From assembly GCA_963205265.1 (NCBI GenBank), contig CAUJJI010000119.1, positions 1 to 46,998 of the forward strand: DNA of 46,998 bases, in the 5' to 3' direction. The notes under the pieces were generated by a model. That model did not search any database. It was not told the origin of the DNA and was given only the letters and a program-made list of their open reading frames with translations. The stretch is from Pseudomonadota bacterium (GTDB taxonomy: Bacteria > Pseudomonadota > Alphaproteobacteria > Sphingomonadales > Sphingomonadaceae). Positions within the stretch are counted from its first letter, which is position 1. The number at the start of each line of letters is the position of its first letter. Shown here piece after piece: positions 16,173 through 24,974 of this stretch. The position numbers and the translations under genes were made by a program.

Positions 16173-16949
16173 TCAGTCCACCTCGACCCACTTGGTATTG
16201 GTCACGCGCGGCGAGAGGTACTTGGTCTTGGTCCAGCCGCCGTCGACGACGATCGACTGGCCGTTGACCATCTCGCTGGCCGGCTGGCAGAGGAAAGCGA
16301 TCATCGCCGCGATGTCCTCGGGCTCGGCCAGGCGGGGATAGGGCGTGGTCTCGACGTTGACGCGCTTGAAGGCCTCGTCGTCGAAACGGTGGGCGACCAT
16401 CTCCGTCCGGGTGACGCCCGGCGCCACGCAGTTCGAGCGGATGCCGCGCGGCCCGTATTCGCAGGCCATGTGCTCGGTCAGCGACTTCAGGCCGCCTTTC
16501 GCCGCCGAATAGGCACCGCCGCGGCGCCCGCCTATATGGGCGAAAGTCGACGTGACGTTGACCACGCTCGACCCGGCGCGCAGGTGCGGGATCACCTCGC
16601 GGCACAGGCGGAACGGCGCGCGCAGCATGATGTCGAGGAAATAGTCCAGCATCTCGTCGTCGGTCTCGTCGAGCGGCTTGGGGCTGCCGACGCCGGCGTT
16701 GTTGACCAGGCAGTCGATGCGCCCGAACCGCTCCAGCGCCAGGTCGACGACCTGCTTCGGCGCCTCTGCCGCCGTCACGTCGACCGAGATCGTCGCGACA
16801 TGATCGGGGTTGCCGATCGCCTGCTCGAGCGTCTCCAGCTTCTTCCTGTCGCGCCCGACGCCGACGATGGCGAAGCCTGCGTCGTGCAGCATCTTTGCCG
16901 TGGCAAGGCCGATGCCGCTACCCGCACCCGTGATGATCGCAACCTGCAC
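16173..16949 (-). CDS. Short-chain dehydrogenase/reductase
   Basis: A classical SDR of 258 residues, the normal size. It has TGAGSGIG (7-14), NNAG (83-86) and the catalytic Ser134, Tyr147 and Lys151 in AYSAAK. The basic GRDRKK after strand 2 points to NADP(H). The C-terminus ends with SIVVDGGW plus about 20 further residues. It has no signal sequence and acts on an alcohol/ketone pair, as in FabG-like enzymes. It lies between the PQQ dehydrogenase and the VOC gene, all leftward, with gaps of about 93 and 134 bases. Confidence 0.9.
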   Translation of the reverse strand: MQVAIITGAGSGIGLATAKMLHDAGFAIVGVGRDRKKLETLEQAIGNPDHVATISVDVTAAEAPKQVVDLALERFGRIDCLVNNAGVGSPKPLDETDDEMLDYFLDIMLRAPFRLCREVIPHLRAGSSVVNVTSTFAHIGGRRGGAYSAAKGGLKSLTEHMACEYGPRGIRSNCVAPGVTRTEMVAHRFDDEAFKRVNVETTPYPRLAEPEDIAAMIAFLCQPASEMVNGQSIVVDGGWTKTKYLSPRVTNTKWVEVD

Positions 16950-17042
16950 TGACCTGTTCCTTCCTGCTGACAGTCGTCCTGGAGCGACCCGGTAGCGGCA
17001 AAGCCTGGTGCCGTCGAGATCGCCGGACAGGCCGCCTGGGCG

Positions 17043-19175
17043 TCACTTCAGATTGAGCGGGCTCTCGGCGCCGGGCTCTGGCGCGGGGGAGCCCGCCCCG
17101 CGCAATTCGGCCGCTCTCGCCCGGATGTAATAGCGGATCTCCTCGAGCTTCGCGTCGCTGAACTCCTGGAACCGGGGCATGCCCCGCTCCTGCAGCGCGC
17201 CGCCGCGCACGATGCTGTCGAAAGCGGCCTTGTCCAGCGGATAGGCAGAGCGGCGCAGGTCCGGGCCCTGCGTCGAGCCGACGGCCATGCTGCCGTGGCA
17301 GACCAGGCAATGGGTGGAGAAAGCCATGGCGCCGGGCATGAAGCGGGCGGGCTCGGGCTTGAAGCCGGGATCCTCGGGCGGCAGCGGCGGCGCCTGGCGC
17401 GGCGGCAGCGCCTGCTTGCCGCCGATGACGAAAGTCAGCACCCTCCGCGCCTGGCTCCGCGAATCGAGGCCGTATTTCTCGATGCCCGGCCCGGCGAGCA
17501 CCGCCGCGTTCATCGGATAGGCCATGCCGAGGCCGGTGAGCACGGTGACGTACTGCCTGCCGCCGGCGCGGTAGGTGATCGGCGGCGCGATCGTCGGCGC
17601 CCGCGTGTCGAACTGCCAGAGCTGCCGGCCGCTGTCGGCGGCGAAGGCCTTGAACATGCCATCGACCGTGGCCTGGAACACGAGGTTGCCCCCGGTCGCC
17701 AGAACGCCGCCGTTGATGTAGGTCGGGTAATCGACGCGCCAGGCCTCTTTCTGGGTCACCGGGTTCCAGGCGATCAGGCGCCCGGCCGGGGGCTTCTCGC
17801 CGGCCAGCGGGCCGCCGCTGATCTTGGCGCCGGCATCGGTGTTGCGATCGGTGGCCGGCTGCCAGCTCGGATCGGGCTGGCTGAAGGTGACGGGGAAATC
17901 GACCGCCGGGATGAAGACCAGCCCGGCCTTGGGGCTATAGGCCATCGGCAGCCAGTTGTGCGCGGCCAGCGGCGAAGGCGATATGCGCGCCGGCGCGGTC
18001 TCGTAGCGTGCGCCCGGGACTTCCACCGGCCGCCCGGTCGCGCGGTCGATCCTGGTCGCCCAGGTGACGGGAACGAAGGGCTCGGCCGAGATCAGCTTTC
18101 CGTCGGTCCGGTCGATGACGTAGAAGAAGCCGTTCTTCGGCGCCTGCATCAGCACCTTGCGCAGCTTGCCGTCGATTTCCAGGTCGGCGAGCTCGATGTC
18201 CATCGTCGCGTCGTAGTCCCAGGTGTCGCCGGGCGTGGTCTGGTAGTGCCACTTGTACTTGCCGGTCCTGCCGTCGACCGCGACGATCGATTCGAGGAAC
18301 AGGTTGTCGCCCTTCCCTTCGCTGCGCAGCTTGTGGCTGTAGGGATAGGGGCTGCCGACGCCGAAATAGACGGTGTCGCTCTCCTCGTCGTAGGCGATCG
18401 AGTTCCAGACGTCGCCGCCGCCGCCGAACTTCCACCATTCGCCCGACCAGGTCTTGGCTGCCATGGCCATGGCCTCGTCCTCGAAGCCCTTGGCGGGATC
18501 GCCAGGGACCGTATGGAAACGCCAGAGGAACTTGCCGGTGCGGGCGTCGTAGGCGCTGACATAGCCGCGGCTTACCCCGCCCGAACCGCCGAAGCCGATG
18601 ATCACCCTGCCGGCAAGCACGCGCGGCGCGCCGCTGATGTAGGCGGCGAGATCGGGCGTGAATGTCTGGACTGTCCACACCGGCTTGCCGCTCTTCGCGT
18701 CGAGGGCGAGCAGCCGCCCGTCCTGCGTGCCGACGTAGATCCTGCCGTCCCACCAGGCGAGGCCGCGCACGCCCCAGCCGAGCCGCAGGTTCATCCCCGC
18801 GACCTTGCCCACCTCGGGATCGTATTCCCACAGCTGCCTGCCGGTGACGGCGTCGACGGCGCGGACCACGCTCAGGCCCGTGGCGAAATAGAGCACCCCG
18901 TCCACCGCGATCGGCTGCGTCGCCGTGTTGCCGAGCGGCAGGTCCATCGACCAGGCAAGGCCGAGGCCGCCGACGTTGCCCGCGTCGATTTCGGCCAGCG
19001 GGCTGTAGTGCTGCTGCCCGAAAGTGCGGCCGTAGCCGGGCCAGTCGCTGCCGTCGCTGTTGTCCGAAAGCTGCGCCGCCGGCTGCGTCGCGCCGCCGAG
19101 TGCGACACCGCCCGCCAGCGCCAGCGAACACCCTGCGAGCACCGCGAGCAGCGGCAGCCGGACGCTACGGATCAT
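17043..19175 (-). CDS. Exported PQQ-dependent dehydrogenase fused to cytochrome c (quinohaemoprotein), divergent active site
   Basis: A protein of 710 residues. The N-terminus is a signal peptide with a possible lipobox (VLAGC, Cys16). Residues about 40-580 form the eight-bladed propeller with repeated Trp-docking motifs (such as LDAKSGKPVW and YDARTGKFLW). Residues about 605-695 are a cytochrome c domain with CLVCH (623-627) and likely axial Met666. It should oxidise an alcohol or aldehyde in the periplasm. Catalytic Asp320 is kept, followed by Asp322 (WDYDAT), a pair known from lanthanide-using relatives. However, the vicinal Cys-Cys pair is absent (NLRLGWGVRG), the metal-ligand Glu is replaced near 196-202 (FGGSGGVS), and the expected Asn is Ser275 (GVGSPYPY). 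The ATG at 19175 has GGGAGAGGA upstream. Confidence 0.9.
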   Translation of the reverse strand: MIRSVRLPLLAVLAGCSLALAGGVALGGATQPAAQLSDNSDGSDWPGYGRTFGQQHYSPLAEIDAGNVGGLGLAWSMDLPLGNTATQPIAVDGVLYFATGLSVVRAVDAVTGRQLWEYDPEVGKVAGMNLRLGWGVRGLAWWDGRIYVGTQDGRLLALDAKSGKPVWTVQTFTPDLAAYISGAPRVLAGRVIIGFGGSGGVSRGYVSAYDARTGKFLWRFHTVPGDPAKGFEDEAMAMAAKTWSGEWWKFGGGGDVWNSIAYDEESDTVYFGVGSPYPYSHKLRSEGKGDNLFLESIVAVDGRTGKYKWHYQTTPGDTWDYDATMDIELADLEIDGKLRKVLMQAPKNGFFYVIDRTDGKLISAEPFVPVTWATRIDRATGRPVEVPGARYETAPARISPSPLAAHNWLPMAYSPKAGLVFIPAVDFPVTFSQPDPSWQPATDRNTDAGAKISGGPLAGEKPPAGRLIAWNPVTQKEAWRVDYPTYINGGVLATGGNLVFQATVDGMFKAFAADSGRQLWQFDTRAPTIAPPITYRAGGRQYVTVLTGLGMAYPMNAAVLAGPGIEKYGLDSRSQARRVLTFVIGGKQALPPRQAPPLPPEDPGFKPEPARFMPGAMAFSTHCLVCHGSMAVGSTQGPDLRRSAYPLDKAAFDSIVRGGALQERGMPRFQEFSDAKLEEIRYYIRARAAELRGAGSPAPEPGAESPLNLK

Positions 19176-19270
19176 CTGTCCTCTCCCTTCGACGCACGAC
19201 TTTTCGTCAGTTTGTTTGCGCTTGGCAATCCCTCTTGCCCCGGCGCAGGCACTGCGCTTAGAGCGCCAGC
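19176..19270. promoter_or_regulatory. Divergent intergenic region, PQQ dehydrogenase / CoA-transferase 3
   Basis: The 95 bases separate two divergent genes and presumably hold both promoters. The SD of the leftward gene (GGGAGAGGA, minus strand) takes up its left edge. I see no clear operator palindrome or good -35/-10 pair. The rightward gene has only a weak GAGCG-like ribosome site. Confidence 0.35.
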
Positions 19271-20512
19271 ATGACCACGAACCACAGCGCACTGGCGGGC
19301 ATCCGCGTGATCGACATGAGCCGCGTCTTCGCGGCGCCGGTGGGAGCCCAGATCCTCGGCGATCTCGGCGCCGACGTCATCAAGATCGAGCGGCCCGGCG
19401 TCGGCGACGACGGCCGCGGCTACGGCACCGCCTGGATCAAGGGCAAGGACGGAATCGAGACTCGCCAGTCGAGCTTCTTCACCGTGTCGAACCGCAACAA
19501 GCGCTCGATCACGGTCAACCACTCCAAGCCCGAAGGGCAGGAGATCATCCGCAAGCTCGCCGAAACGGCGGACGTGCTGATCGAGAACTACAAGGTCGGC
19601 GATCTCAAGCGCTTCGGCCTCGACTACGAGACGCTGAAGGCGATCAACCCGCGGCTGGTCTACTGCTCGGTCACCGGCTTCGGCCAGACCGGGCCAAGCG
19701 CCGCGCTGCCCGGCTACGACGGCCTGTTCCAGGCCCAGGGCGGCATGATGGCGGTCACCGGCATTCCCGACGGCCAGCCCGGCGCCGGGCCGCTCAAGGC
19801 CGGGCCGAGCCTCGTCGACTTCATCACCGGGCACAATACCGCCCTGGCGATCCTCGGCGCGCTGATGTACCGCGAGCGCACCGGCGAGGGCCAGTTCATC
19901 GACATCGCCCTGCTCGACACCTCGGTCGCCATGGTCAGCCACATCATGCAGGACTTCCTGATCAGCGGCGTCGCCCCGCCGCGCCTCGGCAACGGCGGCA
20001 ACGGCGGCGGCCCGGCCGACCTGCTCCAGTGCAGCGACGGCATCGTCTACCTCACCGCCGGCACCGACGAGCACTATCGCCGCCTCACCGTGCTGATGGA
20101 CCGGCCCGAGCTGTTCACTGACCCGCGCTTCGATTCGAACTTCAAGCGCGCCCGCGAAGGCCGCGCCGAACTGATCGACATCATCAACGACTGGAGCCGC
20201 AAGCTGACGGTCGAGGACATCCTCGCCAAGTTCGACGAAGCCGGCATTCCGGCAGCGAAGTACAACGAGCTGCCCGACGTCTGGGAAGACGCGCAAGTGA
20301 AGCATCGCGGCCTGCGCGCCACCACGCCCCACGCCTGGGCCGAGGCCGGGTCGGTCGACCTCATCGGCAGCCCCCTGGCGCAGATGTCCGCCAGCCCCGC
20401 CACGATCCGCCGCGCCCCGCCGATGCTGGGCGAGCACAATGCGGAAGTGCTGGCCGAGCTCGGCTACGACGAAGCGCGCCTCGCGGAGCTGAAGGCCGCG
20501 GGAATTATCTGA
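19271..20512 (+). CDS. CaiB/BaiF-type (family III) CoA-transferase, copy 3
   Basis: A third family III CoA-transferase, 413 residues. It keeps ILGDLGADVIKIERPG (28-43), the catalytic Asp183 in GPSLVDFITG and RERTGEGQFIDIA. It looks more like canonical members (formyl-CoA and succinyl-CoA dependent transferases) than copies 1 and 2. It stands alone on the plus strand between leftward genes, divergent from the PQQ dehydrogenase and convergent with the crotonase gene. Activation of a pathway carboxylate to its CoA ester ahead of the acyl-CoA dehydrogenases is a reasonable inference. Confidence 0.92.
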   Translation: MTTNHSALAGIRVIDMSRVFAAPVGAQILGDLGADVIKIERPGVGDDGRGYGTAWIKGKDGIETRQSSFFTVSNRNKRSITVNHSKPEGQEIIRKLAETADVLIENYKVGDLKRFGLDYETLKAINPRLVYCSVTGFGQTGPSAALPGYDGLFQAQGGMMAVTGIPDGQPGAGPLKAGPSLVDFITGHNTALAILGALMYRERTGEGQFIDIALLDTSVAMVSHIMQDFLISGVAPPRLGNGGNGGGPADLLQCSDGIVYLTAGTDEHYRRLTVLMDRPELFTDPRFDSNFKRAREGRAELIDIINDWSRKLTVEDILAKFDEAGIPAAKYNELPDVWEDAQVKHRGLRATTPHAWAEAGSVDLIGSPLAQMSASPATIRRAPPMLGEHNAEVLAELGYDEARLAELKAAGII

Positions 20513-20523
20513 GGCCATAAGGA

Positions 20524-20542
20524 CCTCCCCCGTTGGGGGAGG
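20524..20542. terminator. Hairpin terminator between convergent genes
   Basis: CCTCCCCC (20524-20531) pairs with GGGGGAGG (20535-20542) around a GTT loop. It sits in the 46-base gap between the CoA-transferase (+) and crotonase (-) stops. No long T run follows, so its strength is uncertain. Confidence 0.6.
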
Positions 20543-20558
20543 AACTTGGGCAACGAAC

Positions 20559-21341
20559 CTATCGCCCCTTGAACTCCGGCTGGCGCTTGCCGGCAAAGGC
20601 AGTCACGCCTTCGACGAAGTCCTCGGTGCGGCACGCTTCCTTCTGGCCCAGCCGCTCGTTGATCAGCGCCTGCTCGAGGCTGCAGTCGGCCGCCGCCCAG
20701 GCGACGCGCTTGATGATGCCGAGCGAACGCGCGCCTTCGGCCAGCGACTTCGCCATGGCCATCGCCGTCCCCTCGACAGCGTCGTCGGGCACGACGCGGG
20801 TGACGAGGCCCCACTCCAGCGCCTGCGGGCCGTAGAGCCGCTCGCCCAGCAGCATCATCTCCATCGCGCGCACCCGGCCGACCGCACGGGTCAGCAGCCA
20901 GGACGAGCCGCCGTCGGGCACCAGCCCGACATGGCGGAACGCCTGGAGGAAGAAGCCGCCCTCGCCGCAGATGATGATGTCGCCGGCCATGGCAAGCCCG
21001 CAGCCGACCCCGGCCGCCGCGCCGCGGACGGCAGTGACGACGGGCTGCTCCATGTTCCGCATCGACACGATCACCGGATTGAACCAGCGGTCGAGCAGCG
21101 TCCCGACGTCGCGCATGGGATCGTCCATCAACGCTTCGGCGTCGGCGAGGTTGGCGCCCGAGTTGAACGCCTTGCCCTCGCCCGTCAGCATCACCGCGCG
21201 CGCCTCGAAAGCGGCGCGGTTGACCGCGTCGAGCAGTTCCTCACCCATCTGCGCCGAGCCGGCATTGCGCGTCGCCGGATCGTTCATCGAAATCCGCGCG
21301 ACGCCGTCGTGGAGTGAATAGAGGACCTTTTCGTAAGCCAT
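20559..21341 (-). CDS. Enoyl-CoA hydratase/isomerase (PaaG-like crotonase)
   Basis: A crotonase of 260 residues, the usual family length. It has the two oxyanion segments AFNSGANL and GAAAGVGCGLAMAGD, and a PDGGSSWLL segment in which an Asp stands where hydratases have the second catalytic Glu. This pattern is common in PaaG-type isomerases and 2,3-dehydroadipyl-CoA hydratases. The ATG at 21341 has GGGAAGG upstream; the longer reading from 21404 crosses a hairpin and is not preferred. It follows the nitronate-monooxygenase-like gene and probably handles an enoyl-CoA made by the acyl-CoA dehydrogenases of the same leftward set. Confidence 0.9.
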   Translation of the reverse strand: MAYEKVLYSLHDGVARISMNDPATRNAGSAQMGEELLDAVNRAAFEARAVMLTGEGKAFNSGANLADAEALMDDPMRDVGTLLDRWFNPVIVSMRNMEQPVVTAVRGAAAGVGCGLAMAGDIIICGEGGFFLQAFRHVGLVPDGGSSWLLTRAVGRVRAMEMMLLGERLYGPQALEWGLVTRVVPDDAVEGTAMAMAKSLAEGARSLGIIKRVAWAAADCSLEQALINERLGQKEACRTEDFVEGVTAFAGKRQPEFKGR

Positions 21342-21367
21342 TTCCAGAACCTTCCCAGACCCTTCGG

Positions 21368-21390
21368 ATCCTCCCCTGTAAGGGGAGGAT
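21368..21390. terminator. GATCCTCCCC-type hairpin between leftward genes
   Basis: ATCCTCCCCT (21368-21377) and AGGGGAGGAT (21381-21390) form a perfect 10-bp stem with a GTA loop. It lies between the nitronate-monooxygenase-like gene and the crotonase gene, both leftward, so it may attenuate rather than end transcription. It is a minimal member of the repeat family in this window. Confidence 0.55.
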
Positions 21391-21400
21391 TCCGCCGCAA

Positions 21401-22384
21401 TCACCCCGCCAGCATCCCGTTCAGCCGCGCCTTCACGATCTGCTCCGCGTCCCCGATGATGCGGTCGATCAGTTCACGGCAAGTGGGGATGTCGTGGATC
21501 AGGCCCTGGACCATGCCGGCCCAGAAGATGCCCTTGTCGAGGTCGCCGGTCTGCAGCAGCTCGCGGCCGACGGCACCGGCGACATAGGGCTTGATGTCCT
21601 CGAAAGTCGCATCGGGGCGGGCGGAAATCTCCACCACCTTGTCCGAGACCGAATTCTTGCCGACGCGGGCGGTGTTCTTGAACTTGCGGAAGATGAGGTT
21701 GGTCCCGCGCTCGTCGTTCTCGACGTACTTGGCCTTCACGTTGTCGTGGATCGGCGCTTCCTTGGTGGCGCAGAAGCGCGTGCCCATGTTGATGCCCTCG
21801 GCTCCCAGAGCCAGCGCGGCGACGAAGCCGCGGCCGTCGCCGATGCCTCCGCTCGCGAGCATCGGGATCTTGACCTTGTCGGCCGCCGCCGGGATCAGGA
21901 TCAGGCCGGGGATGTCGTCCTCGCCCGGATGGCCGGCGCATTCGAAGCCGTCGATCGAGATGATGTCGCAGCCGTGCCGCTCGGCCGAGAGCGCGTGGCG
22001 GACCGCGGTGCACTTGTGGAGGATGGTGACGCCGTGCGGCTTCACCATTTCCCAGATCTCGCGCACTTCCTGGGTGCCGGCCGTCTCGATGATCTTGACC
22101 CCGCCGTCCAGCGCCGCCTGGGCATAGCCCTTGTAGTCGGGCGGCAGGATCGTGGGCAGCACGGTGATGTTCACGGCGAAAGGCTTGTCGGTCATCGACC
22201 GGCAGCGCTCGATCTCCTCGCGCAGCGCTTGCGGGCTGGGCTGGGTGAGCGCGGTCAGGGTGCCGAGGCCGCCGGCGTTCGACACCGCGCTGGCCAGCTC
22301 GGCATAGCCGACGCCCTGCATGCCGCCCTGGACGATCGGATGTTCGATGCCGAGCATCTCGGTGACGCGGGTCTTGAAAGCCAT
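21401..22384 (-). CDS. Nitronate monooxygenase-like flavoprotein (2-nitropropane dioxygenase family)
   Basis: An FMN-dependent TIM-barrel enzyme of 327 residues. Family signatures are GIEHPIVQGGM at 12-22, the catalytic-type His152 in FECAGHPGEDD, and the phosphate-binding ASGGIGDGRG (177-186) with GINMGTRF. Relatives oxidise nitronates, reduce quinones, or act as FabK/trans-enoyl reductases, so enoyl-CoA or quinone reduction is also possible in this setting. The ATG at 22384 has TTAGGAGA upstream. It lies between the acyl-CoA dehydrogenase genes and the crotonase gene. A distinct relative is at 30223. Confidence 0.88.
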   Translation of the reverse strand: MAFKTRVTEMLGIEHPIVQGGMQGVGYAELASAVSNAGGLGTLTALTQPSPQALREEIERCRSMTDKPFAVNITVLPTILPPDYKGYAQAALDGGVKIIETAGTQEVREIWEMVKPHGVTILHKCTAVRHALSAERHGCDIISIDGFECAGHPGEDDIPGLILIPAAADKVKIPMLASGGIGDGRGFVAALALGAEGINMGTRFCATKEAPIHDNVKAKYVENDERGTNLIFRKFKNTARVGKNSVSDKVVEISARPDATFEDIKPYVAGAVGRELLQTGDLDKGIFWAGMVQGLIHDIPTCRELIDRIIGDAEQIVKARLNGMLAG

Positions 22385-22456
22385 GTGATCGGGTCTCCTA
22401 AGCGGGATGTGGCCTGATAATCGAGAAACTGCCGCGCCGAAATCTGCCGATATCGG

Positions 22457-23662
22457 CTATGCGGGAATCTGATTGAACGGAACGCCTTTGTCGGGCCGGT
22501 GGTCTTGCGGCAAGCCCAGAATCCTCTCGGCGATGGTATTGAGCAGCATCTCGTCGGCGCCCCCGGCGATGCGGCCGGTGGGCGCGGCGAGCCAGGATGC
22601 GACCCAGTCGTCCTTGCCGGAAGCGTGGACGTCCCAGGCGAGGCCGACGTTGCCCATCAGGTCGATGGCCAGTTCCGACAGCTTCTGCCGGCTGCGCACC
22701 GAGACCAGCTTGTTCAGCGAGCCCTCCGGCCCCGGCTCCATGCCCGCCGCCATCATCCGCATGGCGCGGGTGGTGATCGCCTCGAGCCCGGAGCGCATGG
22801 CATAGGTGCGGGCGATGGCCGAGCGGATGCGGCCGTCCTCGATCGCCGGGCGGCCGTTGACCTCGCTGTTGCGGGCAAGGTCGATGAACAGGTCGAGCGC
22901 CGGTCCGAAGCCTGCGGGATCGGAGGCCGAGTAACGCTCGATCATCAGCGTCGCCATGGCCGTGCCGAAGCCGCCGCCGACCGGGCTCAGCCGCTGGCCG
23001 TCGGTCAGCTTCACGTCGTCGAAGAAGACCTCGTTCACGTGATTGTCGCCGGCAGCCAGCTTGATCGGCCGCACCGTCACCCCTGGCGCATGCATGTCGA
23101 GCCAGAAGAAAGTCAGCCCCTTGTGCTTCGGCACGGTCGGATCGTTGCGGGCGAGGATGACGCCGTAGTCCGAAAACTGCGCATAGGTGGTCCAGAGCTT
23201 CTGGCCGTTGAGCTTCCAGCCGTTGCCGTCGGGCTCGGCCTTGGTGCGCGCGCCGGCGAGATCGGAACCGCCCGAAGGCTCGGAGAACAGCTGGCACCAG
23301 ATCTCGTCGCCCTTGAGCGCGGCAAGCACCCGCTCCTTGGCCCAGGCCCGGTCCTGGGCGAACTTCATGACCACGGGAACCGAAATGCCCAGCGAGACGC
23401 CATAGTAGCCGCTGGGCATGCCGCAGGCCATTTCCTCCTGCTCGAAGATCACCTTGTGCAGCGGCGAAAGGCCTTGGCCGCCGAACTCGGGATCCCAGTT
23501 GATCCCGGCATAGCCGGCGTCGAACTTGGCGCGCTGGTAGCGCTTGCCGAGCGCGAGGTGATCGAGCTCCGACAGGCCAGCCTGGGCCTCGCGGCCGAAA
23601 GCGGGCAGCTGCGATCGCAGCCAGTCGCGGGCCGCGGCACGGTATGCGTCGAGATCGTTCAT
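22457..23662 (-). CDS. Acyl-CoA dehydrogenase, subunit/copy 1
   Basis: A FAD acyl-CoA dehydrogenase of 401 residues. It has the middle-domain signature QLFSEPSGGSDLAG and LNGQKLWTTYAQ and a C-terminal helical domain with GNVGLAWD. The Glu expected as catalytic base is not obvious at either usual site. The start overlaps the stop of the second dehydrogenase gene (ATGA at 23659-23662, minus strand), so the two are translationally coupled. In actinobacterial steroid degradation such adjacent genes encode alpha2beta2 enzymes in which only one subunit is fully catalytic. A similar heteromer acting on a bulky side-chain acyl-CoA is likely here. Confidence 0.92.
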   Translation of the reverse strand: MNDLDAYRAAARDWLRSQLPAFGREAQAGLSELDHLALGKRYQRAKFDAGYAGINWDPEFGGQGLSPLHKVIFEQEEMACGMPSGYYGVSLGISVPVVMKFAQDRAWAKERVLAALKGDEIWCQLFSEPSGGSDLAGARTKAEPDGNGWKLNGQKLWTTYAQFSDYGVILARNDPTVPKHKGLTFFWLDMHAPGVTVRPIKLAAGDNHVNEVFFDDVKLTDGQRLSPVGGGFGTAMATLMIERYSASDPAGFGPALDLFIDLARNSEVNGRPAIEDGRIRSAIARTYAMRSGLEAITTRAMRMMAAGMEPGPEGSLNKLVSVRSRQKLSELAIDLMGNVGLAWDVHASGKDDWVASWLAAPTGRIAGGADEMLLNTIAERILGLPQDHRPDKGVPFNQIPA

Positions 23663-24753
23663 GCTGCCGCTCCCGCCAGTTCGTCGACGAGCAGGTCTTC
23701 CCAGAACAGCGCGTTGCCCTGCTCGATCGCCAGGCTGCGCGCCCGGCGCATGTGCAAGTGGAGCCCGCCTTCCCAGGTGACGCCGATGCCGCCGTGGATC
23801 TGCACCGTATCGCGCGCCGCGGTGTCGTAGGCTTCGGTCGCCGACAGCCGGGCGGCGGCGGCGGCCGAAAGGAAATCGGGCCGGCCTTCGCGCGAGGCGG
23901 CGTGGATGCAGTTGGCGCGGGCAATCTCGACCAGGGTATAGAGCTCGGCGATGCGGTGCTTGACCGACTGGAAGGCGCCGATCGGCTGGCCGAAGGCGCG
24001 GCGCGTGTTGGCATAGTCGCGGGCGATGAACATCAGCGCCTCCGCCCCGCCGAGCTGCTCGTGCGCAGTCACCACCGCCATCCGCGCCAGCGCGTCGCGC
24101 GCCAGTTCGCTCGCCGCCTCGCCGGCCACGAGCAGCCGGGCCTGGGTGCCGTCGAAGCCGAGATCGGCGTAGAGCCGGCCGTTGTCGAAGCTGTCGACCG
24201 CCCGGCGCGACACGCCCGCGAGCTCGGCCAGGGCCAGCGCCGGCCGGCCTTCGTGCAGGCACCAGACCACGGCAATGTCCGCGGCGAGCGCCGAAGCGAC
24301 GCCGGGCTTCGCGCCTGCAAGCCGGCCGCCGGCGAACGCGCAGCCGGGCCGCGGCGGCAGCGGCGCATTGCCTTCGGCGAAAGCGACGGCGGCCGTCGCT
24401 TCGCCGCTCGCCAGCCTGGGCAGCCATTGCCCGACAAGGTCGGCCTGGCCGCTCGCCAGCAGGATGTGCCCGGCACCGTAGTTCGATGTCTGGAACGGCG
24501 CCCCGGCAGTTGCCGCGCCCGTGGCCTGGGCGACGATGCCGAGTTCGACGAGCCCCAGGCCGAGGCCGCCGTGCTCTTCGGGAAAGGCCAGCGCCGTCCA
24601 GCCCTGCTCGACGGCAGTGGACCAGAACACCCTGTCGAACTCGCCGGTCCGCTCGAGCAGTGCCAGCAGGCGCGCCGATTCCATCCGCGCATCGAGGATG
24701 CGCCGGGATTCGCTGGCGATCGCCTGCTGTGCTTCGTCGTAGACTATCGACAT
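23659..24753 (-). CDS. Acyl-CoA dehydrogenase, subunit/copy 2
   Basis: A second acyl-CoA dehydrogenase of 364 residues. The N-terminal and middle domains are divergent and Ala-rich, but the C-terminal domain is well kept: the FAD-contacting RRAFGQPIGAFQSVKH and the TVQIHGGIGVTWE segment. The middle domain lacks the clear SEP-GSD motif of its neighbour, so the two may complement each other in a heterotetramer. It is the first gene of the pair and overlaps the downstream gene by four bases. Upstream are about 220 bases with no recognised feature before the thioesterase gene. Confidence 0.92.
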   Translation of the reverse strand: MSIVYDEAQQAIASESRRILDARMESARLLALLERTGEFDRVFWSTAVEQGWTALAFPEEHGGLGLGLVELGIVAQATGAATAGAPFQTSNYGAGHILLASGQADLVGQWLPRLASGEATAAVAFAEGNAPLPPRPGCAFAGGRLAGAKPGVASALAADIAVVWCLHEGRPALALAELAGVSRRAVDSFDNGRLYADLGFDGTQARLLVAGEAASELARDALARMAVVTAHEQLGGAEALMFIARDYANTRRAFGQPIGAFQSVKHRIAELYTLVEIARANCIHAASREGRPDFLSAAAAARLSATEAYDTAARDTVQIHGGIGVTWEGGLHLHMRRARSLAIEQGNALFWEDLLVDELAGAAA

Positions 24754-24974
24754 GTCCGGCTTCCCGCCTGCCTCTCCTGCAACGCCCGGCTAGGGCATGC
24801 CGACGGCAGCATCAAGCCGCCTTGCTCGCCCCGCCTGTCTTTCCGGGTTGCCCGGCCAGTCCAGCGCTGCAATCCTGCCCGCCGCGGATGAAGGCCGTTT
24901 CCTGCCGAGCCCCCGGGCAGCTGGCCCGGCTGCGCCGGGACGAGCCGGGGCCGAAGCTTGCCTTCAACGCCTGA
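24754..24974. other. Intergenic spacer, nothing recognised
   Basis: The 221 bases between the second acyl-CoA dehydrogenase start and the thioesterase stop are GC-rich. They carry no clear hairpin or ORF with a ribosome site, and no repeat shared with the rest of the window. They probably hold the promoter of the dehydrogenase pair. Confidence 0.4.
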
